Origin: Oscillospiraceae bacterium
GTDB lineage: Bacteria; Bacillota; Clostridia; Oscillospirales; Oscillospiraceae
DNA: 64,000 nucleotides
Reading direction: 5' to 3'
Assembly: GCA_902791215.1 (NCBI GenBank)
Contig: CADAUZ010000003.1
Coordinates: 1 to 64,000 of the forward strand
Below the pieces are notes generated by a model. It was not told where the DNA came from. It saw only the letters and a list, made by a program, of their open reading frames with translations, and did not search any database. Shown here in pieces: positions 19,265 to 29,600 of the stretch; position 1 is the stretch's first letter, and the number at the start of each line of letters is the position of its first letter. The translations under genes were made by a program, and so were the position numbers.

Positions 19265-20692
19265 CTATTTTGCTTCGACCATCTCTTTCTCAAATTCTTC
19301 ACGCTTTTCCTCAGCCATCCACGCTGTTGCGCTCTCAACACCCTCAGTGCTTTCTTTGGAAAACAAAATGCGGAAGGTGTTGAACATCAGCTCCAGATCC
19401 GTCAGCAGGTTCATCTGGTTTATGTACAGCAGGTCAAACTCCAGCTTCTCATAAGGGTTGGTGTTGTACTTGCCGTAAACCTGCGCATAGCCTGTGAGGC
19501 CCGCCTTGACCTGGAGACGCAGATTAAAGCCCGGCAGAATCTTTTCATACTCGGCAGCAATCTCCGGTCGCTCGGGTCGGGGTCCGACAATAGACATGTC
19601 TCCACGCAGGATGTTGATAAGCTGCGGGAGCTCATCAAGTCTGCATGCGCGAATAAAATGCCCGACCGGTGTGATGCGCGGGTCCTTGTCGCCGGTGGAT
19701 AGACGCGCCACGCCATCCTTCTCCGCGTCTACACGCATGGAGCGGAACTTGATGATCTTGAATCGCTTGCCGTCTTTCGTAAGGCGCACCTGCTTGTAAA
19801 ACACCGGACCGCCGTCATAAACTTTGATCAGGATCGCTGTCAGCAACATGAAGGGGCTGAGAACGATCAGTCCGAGGCCGGACGCGAAAATATCAAAGGC
19901 GCGTTTAACAAAAAGGTACTCAAAGGATTTTGTTGCCCTGCGTACCGACAGTACCGGCGTGGTAAAGGACTTGATATGCTCCGCGCCGCTCATAATCACA
20001 TCGCCGATATGCGGCAGGAAGAAGCCTCGGACATTCTCCTCCGCACAGTATTTGCACAGAGCGTTCATCAGCGTAGGGTTCACCCCGGCGGCAAACAGCG
20101 CATCGTACGGTGCAAGCTCGTCTTTTATTTCAAAGAAATCTGTGCCGTCAAACTGGATATACTTTTCAATGTTGAAAAGGCGTTCGATCGGCTTGCCGCT
20201 GATGTCGCCGAATCGGGCAAGATCGCTGCGGTTACGGTAAACAACCACGGTATGATAGCGGCTGGCGACACGATAATAGAAATAGGTAGCAAAGTAGCTC
20301 CATGCTGAATTCCATATCGCCTGGATGACGAGCATCGGAACAAACGGCCATGGACTGTGAACGTTGAGCCAGGCAACGGAGACGACTATATAGATGATGA
20401 CCACACTGAAGACATCCGAAAGGAACTGTGAAAAAGCCAGGGAACGAATACGGAAGTAGCCCAGCATATAGGAATTGAACGTCTTGTTGAACCAGGTCAG
20501 CAGCGCGCTGTATCCAAGGATAATAAAAATGTCATATCGGAAAGCGCGCGTTACATGCCAGTTCCCGGCGGGGTAGCGGAATCTGAGCCAGAATATGAAA
20601 AAGACTGCGACTGTTACCAGCCAATGTACATACTTGATTAATCGCAGCCGGTAAGAATTCCCGTTGCCAACATGCCTTTTTCTTGTGTTCAT
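19265..20692 (-). CDS. Initiating polyprenyl-phosphate sugar phosphotransferase
   Basis: The enzyme starts repeat-unit assembly by moving a sugar-phosphate from a UDP-sugar to undecaprenyl phosphate. Residues ~20-130 hold four membrane helices plus a soluble region. The C-terminal ~200 residues are the Bac_transf domain: KIIKFRSMRVDAE, RACRLDELPQL and GDMSIVGPRPERPE. The start is ATG 20692 (MNTRKRH). The 61 codons upstream in the same frame overlap the flaA1-like gene end and do not look coding. About 475 residues, typical of WcaJ/EpsL long forms. Confidence 0.93.
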   Translation of the reverse strand: MNTRKRHVGNGNSYRLRLIKYVHWLVTVAVFFIFWLRFRYPAGNWHVTRAFRYDIFIILGYSALLTWFNKTFNSYMLGYFRIRSLAFSQFLSDVFSVVIIYIVVSVAWLNVHSPWPFVPMLVIQAIWNSAWSYFATYFYYRVASRYHTVVVYRNRSDLARFGDISGKPIERLFNIEKYIQFDGTDFFEIKDELAPYDALFAAGVNPTLMNALCKYCAEENVRGFFLPHIGDVIMSGAEHIKSFTTPVLSVRRATKSFEYLFVKRAFDIFASGLGLIVLSPFMLLTAILIKVYDGGPVFYKQVRLTKDGKRFKIIKFRSMRVDAEKDGVARLSTGDKDPRITPVGHFIRACRLDELPQLINILRGDMSIVGPRPERPEIAAEYEKILPGFNLRLQVKAGLTGYAQVYGKYNTNPYEKLEFDLLYINQMNLLTDLELMFNTFRILFSKESTEGVESATAWMAEEKREEFEKEMVEAK

Positions 20693-20714
20693 TCCATCCA
20701 CTCGCTTTGAATGC

Positions 20715-22712
20715 TTAAATATGAAGTAATTCTTTTTCGTTATGCCCAAGGCTTTCCGGTATGTCGTCCGGCTGATAAGTGGATACCAGTTCACGGACCG
20801 CTTTCCGAATATCCGGGTCGTTTCGATACGCCGCATCCGCAAGGCTTTCCATTCCCTCAAGGAACGCGTCCGCATCGAAGGGGATCGGGTTGCCGATATG
20901 GATGAGCTTGTTGTCAGTCCTGCGAAGCCCCTCTTCGGCCATGAGCTTTTCCTCGTAGAGCTTCTCCCCCGGCCGCAAACCGGAGTATTCGATCTTGATA
21001 TCTACATCCGGCCGGAAGCCGGAGAGCTTGATGAGGTTGCGGGCAAGGGTGTCGATCTTTACCGGATCGCCCATGTCGAGCACAAAGATTTCGCCGCCGT
21101 GGGCATAAGTTCCGGCAAGAAGCACAAGGCTGACCGCCTCCGGCACAGTCATGAAATAGCGGATAATGTCAGGATGCGTGACCGTAACCGGGCCGCCCTC
21201 CGCGATCTGCTGCTTGAAAATCGGGATCACCGAGCCGTTGGAGCCCAGGACGTTGCCGAAGCGTACCGCGACAAACTCGGTGTGTGCGTTCTCCGGACAC
21301 CTGCTGTTCTTTTTCAAAGCGGAGATGTGTGAGCTGAGAGCGGGGATTTCTGCCGCTTTGCCCGCTTTGATCTTGGCGTCGAAACTCTGAATGACCATCT
21401 CGCACAGGCGCTTGCTGGCGCCCATGACATTGGTCGGATTGACCGCCTTGTCCGTGGAGATCAGCACAAAACGCTCGCAGCCGCTGTGTACAGCGGCGTA
21501 TGCCGTCTTGTAGGTGCCGATGGCATTGTTCTTGATTGCCTCGCAGGGGCTGTCCTCCATGAGCGGTACATGCTTGTGCGCGGCGGCGTGATAGACGATC
21601 TGCGGCCTGTATTCCGAGAACACATTCATCAGGCGGCGGCTGTCGCGCACGGAACCGATCAGCACCTCAAGATGCAGGTTCGGGTACTTCTTCCGCAGCT
21701 CAAGCTGAATGGCGTAGGCGTTATTCTCATAGATATCAAAAATAATGAGACATTTCGGATCATGGGCCGCGATCTGGCGGCAGAGCTCGGAACCGATGCT
21801 GCCTCCCCCGCCGGTGACCAGAACCGTCTTGCCGTTGATGAAATCAAAGACTTCCCGGAGATCCGGCTTGATGGGCTCGCGTCCAAGCAGGTCCTCAATA
21901 GCCACGTCCTTCATGTCCGAGACAGTTACCTGGCCCGTGACAAGCTGCGTAATGCTGGGGAGCGTTTTGAGCTCGCAGCCGCTCTCGTTGCAGATACCGA
22001 GGATTTCCTTTTTGTCCTCCGACGGAGCGGAAGGGATCGCGTAATAGATCTTGTCGATCTTATATTTCTCTACATTTGTCAGAATGTCCTCGCGTCCGCC
22101 GACGATGGGGACATTTTCTATGTAGCGGTTCCACTTGTTGGGGTTGTCGTCGATGATGCAGACGACCTTGTCGTGTACATCCGGGTTGCTGCTCAGATCC
22201 CGCAGGATCATCTGCCCGGCCTGCCCGGCGCCGATGAGCATGACGCGGCTCACATTTTCGGCGTTCTTGAAAGCCGCGACCTTGTAAAACAGCAGGATGC
22301 GATACGCAAAACGCGGGATGAGCAAAAGCACGAACTGTGTACCCGCGCCCCATATATAATAGGAAAGCGGGAACGGGCCGAAGATCAGGGTAATGGCAAT
22401 ACTGTGAAGAATCGACGCCGTAAGCGAGCCGAGAAAGGTTCGCACAAGCTCGCTGTATCCGGCATAGCGCCACATGCCCCGGTACATACGGAAAGCCCAG
22501 AAGATGCCTATTGCGACCAGCGCATTTGGCAGTATAAAGAGCGCATAGGCGACGCGGTAATACTGCGGGATATGGGAGTAAAGGCAGTCAAAGCGGAGCC
22601 AAAGGGCAAGGAAATACGCCAGGCATACCGAGATCACATCACAGATCATCAGGCAAATCGCCATGACCTTCCAGTGTTCCAATTTGTGTTTTTCGTTTTC
22701 TCTCATATCCAC
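20715..22712 (-). CDS. FlaA1/CapD-type membrane-bound nucleotide-sugar 4,6-dehydratase
   Basis: The 665-residue protein has four N-terminal membrane helices (~15-125), a first NAD domain with LIGAGQAGQM (~158) and a catalytic SDR domain with VTGGGGSIGSELCRQ (~300), STDKAVNPTNVMGASKR (~415) and RFGNVLGSNGSVIPIF (~487). The family converts UDP-GlcNAc to a 4-keto-6-deoxy sugar, giving QuiNAc or di-N-acetyl-bacillosamine-type first sugars. It is the first gene of the locus, so it likely feeds the initiating transferase just downstream. The start may be GTG at 22712 or ATG two codons on. Confidence 0.92.
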   Translation of the reverse strand: MDMRENEKHKLEHWKVMAICLMICDVISVCLAYFLALWLRFDCLYSHIPQYYRVAYALFILPNALVAIGIFWAFRMYRGMWRYAGYSELVRTFLGSLTASILHSIAITLIFGPFPLSYYIWGAGTQFVLLLIPRFAYRILLFYKVAAFKNAENVSRVMLIGAGQAGQMILRDLSSNPDVHDKVVCIIDDNPNKWNRYIENVPIVGGREDILTNVEKYKIDKIYYAIPSAPSEDKKEILGICNESGCELKTLPSITQLVTGQVTVSDMKDVAIEDLLGREPIKPDLREVFDFINGKTVLVTGGGGSIGSELCRQIAAHDPKCLIIFDIYENNAYAIQLELRKKYPNLHLEVLIGSVRDSRRLMNVFSEYRPQIVYHAAAHKHVPLMEDSPCEAIKNNAIGTYKTAYAAVHSGCERFVLISTDKAVNPTNVMGASKRLCEMVIQSFDAKIKAGKAAEIPALSSHISALKKNSRCPENAHTEFVAVRFGNVLGSNGSVIPIFKQQIAEGGPVTVTHPDIIRYFMTVPEAVSLVLLAGTYAHGGEIFVLDMGDPVKIDTLARNLIKLSGFRPDVDIKIEYSGLRPGEKLYEEKLMAEEGLRRTDNKLIHIGNPIPFDADAFLEGMESLADAAYRNDPDIRKAVRELVSTYQPDDIPESLGHNEKELLHI

Positions 22713-22864
22713 AAGCTTTCTTCAACGCGGCTCAAGCCCTGACTTGAGATGTGCTTCTCCATTTCACGCTGATATCTTTCAATACTTTGAATTGAATAAA
22801 TACATATCGGAAATCTTGATGTGTTTTTGAAAAGCCCGCATTACCCTATATTATTTTTCATTTA

Positions 22865-22893
22865 ATAATAACACAATCAGGATGATAATTCAA
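22865..22893 (-). promoter_or_regulatory. Sigma-A-type promoter of the exopolysaccharide operon
   Basis: On the minus strand, TTGAAT (22888-22893) and TATTAT (22865-22870) are separated by 17 bases. The predicted start near 22858 leaves a leader of about 145 bases before the flaA1-like gene. No other promoter of this quality was found upstream of that gene. Confidence 0.65.
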
Positions 22894-22927
22894 TAGTTAA
22901 ACTGGCAGAAAAGGTATACTTGTTCAA

Positions 22928-23139
22928 TCAGGCTTTAAGTGAATTATTTGCAGAACGGCCGCTTTGAGATGATGCGGGCAGAGCTTGCGCCGCATTGTAG
23001 ATCTGCCCCGCACGGGAAGAGAAGGTGCTCTTGACCGTCTCAAGTCTCATCCTCCGGTCATCGGCGGCTGCGATCAGCGGCTCTCTCTGACGAAGTCTTC
23101 AGCGGCGGCAAACAGTTTACTTGTCCGGCCCGCCGTCAT
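22928..23139 (-). pseudogene. Possible frameshifted small gene remnant
   Basis: Between the exopolysaccharide promoter and the diguanylate cyclase lie about 400 bases without an intact gene. On the minus strand an ORF starting at 23137-23139 reads TAGRTSKLFAAAEDFVRE and then stops. In another frame the text continues as PLIAAADDRRMRLETVKSTF to a stop at 22928. One indel near 23088 would join them into ~70 residues. No family recognised. The stretch next to it (23150-23319) holds only a short open tail after the cyclase stop. Confidence 0.3.
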
Positions 23140-23319
23140 CGTTTCGGCTTAAGCAGCGGCTCGGGAGAGGTTCCGGGACAGCGCGGAAGCGAACCCTCAA
23201 AAAGACAAGCTGTTAAACCCTAAGCCAGCTCAGCCGTCTCAGCTTCTCCGTGATCTCTGCGATAAAAATTCTTGGCTCCACGCCCAGGCAATACTTCTCA
23301 TAGAAATGTGCAAGCAAGG

Positions 23320-24963
23320 TCAAGACACATTCCTTTTTCTATTCCACTTATGGTCATACATGAGCTTATCCGCGCGGCGAACAACATCGTTCACACTCTC
23401 GTCTTCTTTGGGATCGTACACCGCCATACCGCGCGCCACATCGACCTGTTCCCACGGCTCGGATTCCTTGGCACGCTTTTTCGCGCAGAGCTCATCAAAC
23501 AGGACCAGGAGCTCTTCACGCCTTTGATAATCGTTATTCACCAGCACCGCGGCAAATTCGTCTCCGCCGATCCTGAAAACCGGGCTGTGATCGAATACCT
23601 CGCATATAATGGCCGCGGTCTCCTTAAGGTATATATCGCCCTTGTCATGACCGGTCTGATCGTTGATTTTTTTCAGATTGTTACAGTCAAAAATGCAGAC
23701 GGCAAACTCCGGCGCGTGCCCCGGTTCGCTCACCTGTATCTGGATGTTTTGGATCATGATATCGAACGCGCCTTTATTGTGCAGCGAAGTCAGAGCGTCA
23801 GCGTACGCAAGATCATTCAGATTACCGATATAGGCCTTCAAATGTGCGGTCAAGCTGTTGAACGTATTGGCCAGAACGCCGACCTCGTCTTTGCCATTAT
23901 AATCCAGATGAACATCATAGTTTCCGGCATCCACCTGTTGGGCACATTCTGTCAGCTGTTTGAGCGGCTTGGTGATCCGGCCCACAAAGCGCATGATCCC
24001 GAGCACAAACAGCACAAGCATCGCAGTGAAAATCAGGACGATATGCCGCACCCAGCTCTGCCATCCGGCGTTGATTTCCTTGACCGGGACGGCGACGTTC
24101 AGCCGCTCACCGTTTGCCAGCGGCAGCCAGACGCCCTGCTTTTCTATTCCGTCATAGGTATAACGGAAAAAGCGTTCCTCCCCCAGGAGTCCCTCCGGGA
24201 CTGTGGGCTGGGTCTCCATTGCGTCAATGCGGGGGTGATAAACAATCGTTCCGTCCGCCGAATTGACGAAAGCATAACCATTGTCATATAGCGTGATGTT
24301 ATTGATCTGGTCGGCCATCGTCTTATAGTCAAGCTCGATTCCGATGACGCCCACAAAGGTTTTGTCCAGATAGACCGGTACGTTGTAGGAAATGACCCGC
24401 GCATCCAGATTGTCGGTGATGTAAGGCGGCAGCCAGACGCCCGCCCCCGTCGCCTTCGGCACGGTAAACCATACCAGCGCCGACGTGTCATCCGTATCAT
24501 ACAGCGTAATGTCAGTGGGCGCATGCTCCCGAAAACCCTCACCATCGGAATTGACGAACCAGAAACCCGTCTGCGTTTGAGAAACAGCCGGATCGATTCT
24601 GTAGTAATAGGTCAGGATGCCGCTGGTCCTGTAGGTCATTTTTCTGAAAATATCGCTGACCCGGTTCAGGTGTGCCTGGAGCTCGGCATCTTCAAGTCCG
24701 CGCAGATCCGATTCCACATAGGCTGAAACCATTTCCACAGACTGCTCCACGCTCTTAAAATAGGAATCCAGATTTTTCTGTCCGGCTTCGCACAGAAGCA
24801 GCAGCGTCTGTTCGGCGCTTTTATTGCCGATATTCCGAATGGCGGCAACGCCGAACGCCATGGCGACAAGCATCGCAAGTATCAGAGCGCAGACCGTTGC
24901 CGCTGTGATTTTTACCCTGAGCGAGTGCCATGGAGAAACCTTCACATCATTGAGATTTTGCAT
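23320..24963 (-). CDS. Membrane diguanylate cyclase (dCache-HAMP-GGDEF)
   Basis: The 547-residue protein makes the second messenger cyclic-di-GMP. Layout: a membrane helix (~18-42), an extracellular double-Cache sensor (~50-300), with FWFVNSDGEG and GVIGIELDYKTMADQ typical of Cache folds, a second helix (~315-335), HAMP (~335-390), and a GGDEF domain (~400-540). The catalytic loop FRIGGDEFAAV is intact, and FDCNNLKKINDQTGHDKGD supplies the metal and substrate residues. No RxxD inhibitory site is seen just before the GGDEF loop. A good promoter lies at 25092-25120. It probably reads a small extracellular ligand. Confidence 0.92.
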   Translation of the reverse strand: MQNLNDVKVSPWHSLRVKITAATVCALILAMLVAMAFGVAAIRNIGNKSAEQTLLLLCEAGQKNLDSYFKSVEQSVEMVSAYVESDLRGLEDAELQAHLNRVSDIFRKMTYRTSGILTYYYRIDPAVSQTQTGFWFVNSDGEGFREHAPTDITLYDTDDTSALVWFTVPKATGAGVWLPPYITDNLDARVISYNVPVYLDKTFVGVIGIELDYKTMADQINNITLYDNGYAFVNSADGTIVYHPRIDAMETQPTVPEGLLGEERFFRYTYDGIEKQGVWLPLANGERLNVAVPVKEINAGWQSWVRHIVLIFTAMLVLFVLGIMRFVGRITKPLKQLTECAQQVDAGNYDVHLDYNGKDEVGVLANTFNSLTAHLKAYIGNLNDLAYADALTSLHNKGAFDIMIQNIQIQVSEPGHAPEFAVCIFDCNNLKKINDQTGHDKGDIYLKETAAIICEVFDHSPVFRIGGDEFAAVLVNNDYQRREELLVLFDELCAKKRAKESEPWEQVDVARGMAVYDPKEDESVNDVVRRADKLMYDHKWNRKRNVS

Positions 24964-25091
24964 TGTCTTCGTTTTCGTGCCCGTCTTCCGGCGAGCATTT
25001 ACTCCTCTTCTGTATTTTTACAGAGCAGGCTTGCATTTCTTACAATGAATTACCGTGCATAACCAAGCATATAATTCAATCATTTTTCAGT

Positions 25092-25120
25092 ATTGTACAC
25101 TATCGTACAAGGGAATTCAA
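25092..25120 (-). promoter_or_regulatory. Promoter of the Cache-GGDEF gene
   Basis: Minus strand TTGAAT (25115-25120) and TATACA-like TACAAT (25092-25097), separated by 17 bases, about 120 bases before the ATG at 24963. The 25121-25290 stretch upstream shows no coding sequence. Confidence 0.55.
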
Positions 25121-25291
25121 GTTCTTCCGACAAACTCAGTACAATAATTTGTAAAAGCAAAACACGGGCGCTTTCCCACCTTGCCGCAATTACGGTTTGC
25201 CGTTCTGCTTCGCGGCGGACCGCAAACCGTGTGGCGGCGGAGATTGCGTCCCGCCTTCTTCTGCCCCGGCGGCGGGGACCGCTTTCGCCGC

Positions 25292-25319
25292 TTGACAAAG
25301 CATGAGTGCGTGGTATAAT
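25292..25319 (+). promoter_or_regulatory. Consensus plus-strand promoter with no gene downstream
   Basis: TTGACA (25292-25297) and TATAAT (25314-25319), both perfect, with a 16-base spacer. It points right, toward the 3' end of a minus-strand gene. The only thing downstream is the hairpin-rich stretch 25326-25425, so it most likely drives a small RNA. Confidence 0.6.
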
Positions 25320-25325
25320 GAAGAC

Positions 25326-25425
25326 ACAAAAGGGCGCTGTTGATTTGACGGTTGGCCCTAACGAATCAACACAAATGTTGACCGCTCGGGGTCCAGCCGG
25401 GCGGTCAACAAGCTTTTAAAAGCTC
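25326..25425 (+). ncRNA. Candidate small structured RNA
   Basis: Downstream of a perfect promoter lie two inverted repeats: TGTTGATT (25338-25345) with AATCAACA (25364-25371), and a 13-base-pair stem (25377-25389 with 25397-25409, one G-U pair) around a seven-base loop, followed by AAGCTTTTAAAAGC. No protein reading frame with a ribosome site is visible on the plus strand. The second stem might equally be the minus-strand terminator of the GGDEF gene at 25511. Known family not recognised. Confidence 0.4.
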
Positions 25426-25510
25426 AATAAGCTTTAGGCGCTATGTACAGCATGATCATAACGATCACGATGAGGCACAGCACAAAGCGAAGGATTAAGC
25501 GGTAGGGGGT

Positions 25511-26560
25511 TCAAGGGGTTTCCACACCGCTGCACGCGAACGTTGCCGCTTCTCCCCTGCTTTTCAAGCTGTTTTTATTTTCATACATATTATGATCCGC
25601 ACGCCCAAATACAGCGGCCACACAGCTGTCATCCTCGAATTTCGCCATACCGCAGGCAATCACGATCCCGCCGCCGAGAAGGGCCGCTTCATTGTGGTCG
25701 CGCAGCTTCGCAAGCAATTGGTCCATGTGCTCATAATCATTGCCCTGGGAGATCACGGCAAACTCGTCGCCGCCGATACGAAATACCGGGCTGTGTTTGA
25801 AGATATCGCAGATGATTTTGCAGGCGTCCTTCAGATATTGATCGCCGTACTGATGTCCGTTTGTATCATTGACCCGCTTCAAATTGTTCACATCAAACAT
25901 CACGACGGCAAACGGCGGCTGCCTGTGTCTTGCGATCAGGCGGTCCATATTTGCTTCCATTTCCAGATAGGAATGCTTGTTTTTTACTCCGGTCAGGGCA
26001 TCAATATTTACTTGTGTCTGCACCTGCTTAAGACGCCGCTCGTACTCCTCTTCCTGCCTTACCTGGGCGTCGATATCATTGAGGCCTACCACAAGGCGCG
26101 GCCCTTCCTTCTCCTCTACCATGGCGGCTTTCAGCTGATAATGAACGGGCTTTCCCTCTGTCATGATGCGGTAGCCCAGGGTGAAGATCCCGCTGCGTTC
26201 CACCTCCGCCATGATGTTCTCTTTGGTAAGAAGGGAAAGGACGCGCTTTTGATCGTCCGGATGGCTGTAGACGCGGGCCGCTTCCCGGAGCGTGTTGAAG
26301 AAGTCCACACCGGATTTTGCCTGTGCAAAGATCTCTTTATAATGGTCGGCAGCGCTGAATTCACGGTAGCTCCCGGTCTCCGGATCGACGACGTAAACGC
26401 AGACAAAGTTGCCGGTAAGGGCGTGAAGGCGGGCATAAATGATGCGCTCCTCCTGTATGCGTTCTTCCACTCTGCGATGCCTGACCTGCTCGTCAATGTC
26501 CTGTACGGCTATCACAATGAGCTGTTCATCGTCCTCCATACGCGAGACCCTCATCAGCAC
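25511..26560 (-). CDS. C-terminal part of split PAS/GGDEF protein (canonical diguanylate cyclase)
   Basis: These 349 residues continue in the same frame the protein encoded at 26627-29863, after an in-frame TAA (26627-26629) and 22 further codons without a stop. They hold the end of one PAS-like unit, a complete PAS-like unit (~30-160) and a GGDEF domain (~180-335). The catalytic site is intact: FDVNNLKRVNDTNGHQYGD, then FRIGGDEFAVI. The first ATG has no ribosome site that I can see, so after the nonsense codon this part may not be made unless by read-through or reinitiation. It is best seen as the detached cyclase of a broken larger protein. Confidence 0.8.
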   Translation of the reverse strand: MLMRVSRMEDDEQLIVIAVQDIDEQVRHRRVEERIQEERIIYARLHALTGNFVCVYVVDPETGSYREFSAADHYKEIFAQAKSGVDFFNTLREAARVYSHPDDQKRVLSLLTKENIMAEVERSGIFTLGYRIMTEGKPVHYQLKAAMVEEKEGPRLVVGLNDIDAQVRQEEEYERRLKQVQTQVNIDALTGVKNKHSYLEMEANMDRLIARHRQPPFAVVMFDVNNLKRVNDTNGHQYGDQYLKDACKIICDIFKHSPVFRIGGDEFAVISQGNDYEHMDQLLAKLRDHNEAALLGGGIVIACGMAKFEDDSCVAAVFGRADHNMYENKNSLKSRGEAATFACSGVETP

Positions 26561-26626
26561 GTAGAACGGTTCCCCGCCTTTGATCCTGCGGTAGGTCAGT
26601 TCAAAGACCCGGTTCCCATCAAGGGC

Positions 26627-29600
26627 TTACCTGAGAAAATCCCGGTTCATTGCCCGAATAAACTTCTCCTGGTCGTCCGGATGTACACCTGTCTTTGCAT
26701 CCCGTTCACATCCCTCAAAGAAGTCCGCGCTGTGCCGCACCTCACTGAGTACACCGTGCTCGTCATCCGTGTGGAATTCGATGAGCTCATTGGTCTCCAT
26801 GTTCACGTAGAACAGATCCGTGTAGCCCCTTGCGAGCGCGTGCGCGATGTGGGTATAGATCGTGGCCTTGCTGCTCGCCTTTTTATACGCCTCTTCGAGC
26901 TGACGCCTGTACTCTTCCTCATCGTTGGTTACGCCGAGGATGAGCTTTCTTCCGTCGAGTTCCTCGACCATGGTCGCTCTCAGGCTGACCGGCACAGCCT
27001 TCCCGTTCAGCAGGAGCCGGTAATTGTGTATGAAGGAGCCGCTTTCTTCGATCGTGCGCAGCATATTCTCTTTGGTGAGCGCGCGAAGATTTCTCGCCAT
27101 CTCCTCCGGCGCAAAGGTTTTCGGCGCATTGAGCTTGATATCGGCGAAGAAATCCTCGCCCTGTGTGGCCAGACCGAAATTCGCATATTCCTTCGAGGCG
27201 TTATACTGTGTATAATGCCCTGTCACGGGATCGGCGGTGTAGAGAGCGATATAGTTTGGAGAAAGTGCGGCAATCCTGCCCAGGGCCGTTTTTTCCTGCA
27301 GGAGTCTTTTTGCCTCTTCCTGCTGCCTCATCTGAGAGTCGATGATGCTGACGCCCAGGATGATTTTGTTTCTGTCCCGCATCCTGGTGATCTTCATATT
27401 GACATACATCGGAGCCCCATTATCAATCAGGCGATAGGTGGCATTGTACACGCTCTGTCTATCCAGCTCCTCGATGATCTTCTGCTTTGAGAAGCCCGCC
27501 AGGAAGGTCTCTCTGTCTTCCTCATAGATGCGGGTCATGGTATCTCTCTGAACAGCCTCAAAGAAGTGTTCGCCGTGCCGCTCCATTGCGAGTTCCTCGC
27601 CGCCTACCGGGGAAGTATACTCGATGAACTTTTCCGTATCCAGATCCACATAATAGATGTTGTAATAGTCCGCTGCCAGGGCGCGGGCTATTTCCGCATA
27701 GGTGGCGCCCTCATCAGGGGCGGTGATGGACAGGACCGCGATGACGACCGCGATGTTTCCCGTCACCGGATCTATGCCGACGCGCCGGGCAAAGGAATGC
27801 ACGACAGAGCCGTCAGGCATCTGCTCATCATAGAAGGAGGGGATACCCTTTTCACAGCAGGTCTTTACGATGTTCACCATAAACGTGACATCATACGGGG
27901 CAAAGGATGTTCCCACATAACTCAGGTCAAAGTGGAAATAGTGCTTGATGAATTCCCGATAAGACTGATTGCTGCGCACAAATCGGGTATATTCTCCTTT
28001 TACCTCAATGAGGCCCATGGGAATCGTATTGAAAGCGGTTTGAAGCTTTCCTTCGCCCTTGGTCATCACCGAGAGATCGTACAGATTCAGGCGCCCGATC
28101 GTTTCAAAATAGTCGGACTCGTCGGGGTTTTCATATCCGATTTGCCGGCCGGTTCTGTATCGCTCCATGATCGCGTCCAGCGGAATGGGTTTGCTGAAAT
28201 AATAGCCCTGGATTTTTGAGCACCCGATTTCATACAGGAACTTGACCTGCTCCTCTTTTTCGACCCCTTCACAGACAGTGTCCATACCGAGAGAATTTGC
28301 CATCCGCATGAGCTCGGTCAAAAGGATTTTGTTGTCTTCGCTTTCGCCGAGACTCTGCATGAAGCTCATGTCAAACTTGAGAAGATTGAACTTGATGCTT
28401 TGCAGCACGTTAAGGGACGAATAGCCGCTCCCGAAATCATCCATCCAGACAGGGAAGCCGAGGCTCTGAAAGCGGCCGACCTGTTCCCTCATGAATTCAA
28501 AATCCCGGCTGAGCGTACTCTCCGTGATCTCAACGCTGATCATCTCACGGGCAAACCCGGCATCATCCACGCGGCGTCTGACCTCTTCCACCACATCGCA
28601 GTTATCGAAATCGGATCTGGATAAATTGAGCGAATGAGGAACGACATCAAGCCCGGCGTCCTTCTGGAATTTCATTTTCTCCAGCACCCGGTCCAGCATG
28701 TACATGTCCAGTCTGTAAATCTGGCCGGCGTCTTCCAGGTAGGGAATGAACTCCGCCGGCGACAGGAAGCCTCGCTCCGGATCGATCCACCGCGCCAGAG
28801 CCTCTTCATCACAGACCTTGCCGCTCACAGTCCGTATGATAGGCTGGTAGTATACCGTGATCCAGCCCTCCCGGATCGCACGGTCAAGATTTTCCAGAAC
28901 ATACTGCCGCTTTTCCGCATCGTCCTTCAATTCCGGACGATAAAAGCTGAATTCGGACGCAAAGTTGTTTTTTATCGTGTCACAGGCAAGCTTCGCGCTG
29001 TCGCAAGCCGTGCTGACCGGGACTGTTCCCATTCTGTTTGAATAAACGCCTATGTGAACGGGGAGGGAGTTTCCGCCATTCATCACGGCGCAGGCCTCAA
29101 GAAATTGATTCAGCCTGTCCTCCAGCCCGTCTTCCGCAGTAAAGGCCAAAAAACGGTCTGCGCCGATACGACAGCTGTTTTCATTCCCGAAGGTGTCGCT
29201 CAGGAGCCTGGAAAACTCACGCAGCAGCTTGTCTCCCTCCGCAAAGCCGTTCTTCGTGTTGAAAAATTTTATGCCGCAAAAATTCATATAAAGGAAGACC
29301 GGCACTTTGCCGCCTGCAATATACGTGTCTCTTGCTGCCTCGGCCCGCTCAAAGAAAAAGGTCATGCTCGGCAGCCCGGTCAGGTAGTCATATTGGTTTG
29401 CCCTCAGGATGGTTTCCGCGTGAAGGGCATTACACAAATTCCGCGAGAGTCCTGTTCCTTCGCCGTCCTCCCGGTAGTGCCCCTCATCCACATACCACAC
29501 AGTGGCAAGGCGAACGCCTGTGCCGGTCACGGTATGCTCACCTCTGGCATGGATCACCCTGTACCCATCTTCCGTCACGGATTTTGACCGATATACAACG

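Noticed and set aside
25424-25505. Hydrophobic minus-strand frame (LILRFVLCLIVIVMIML...) facing the orphan plus-strand promoter, like a type I toxin
   Set aside because: No start codon with a ribosome site; the frame opens only after the cyclase stop and most of it lacks ATG. Too weak to call a toxin-antitoxin pair.
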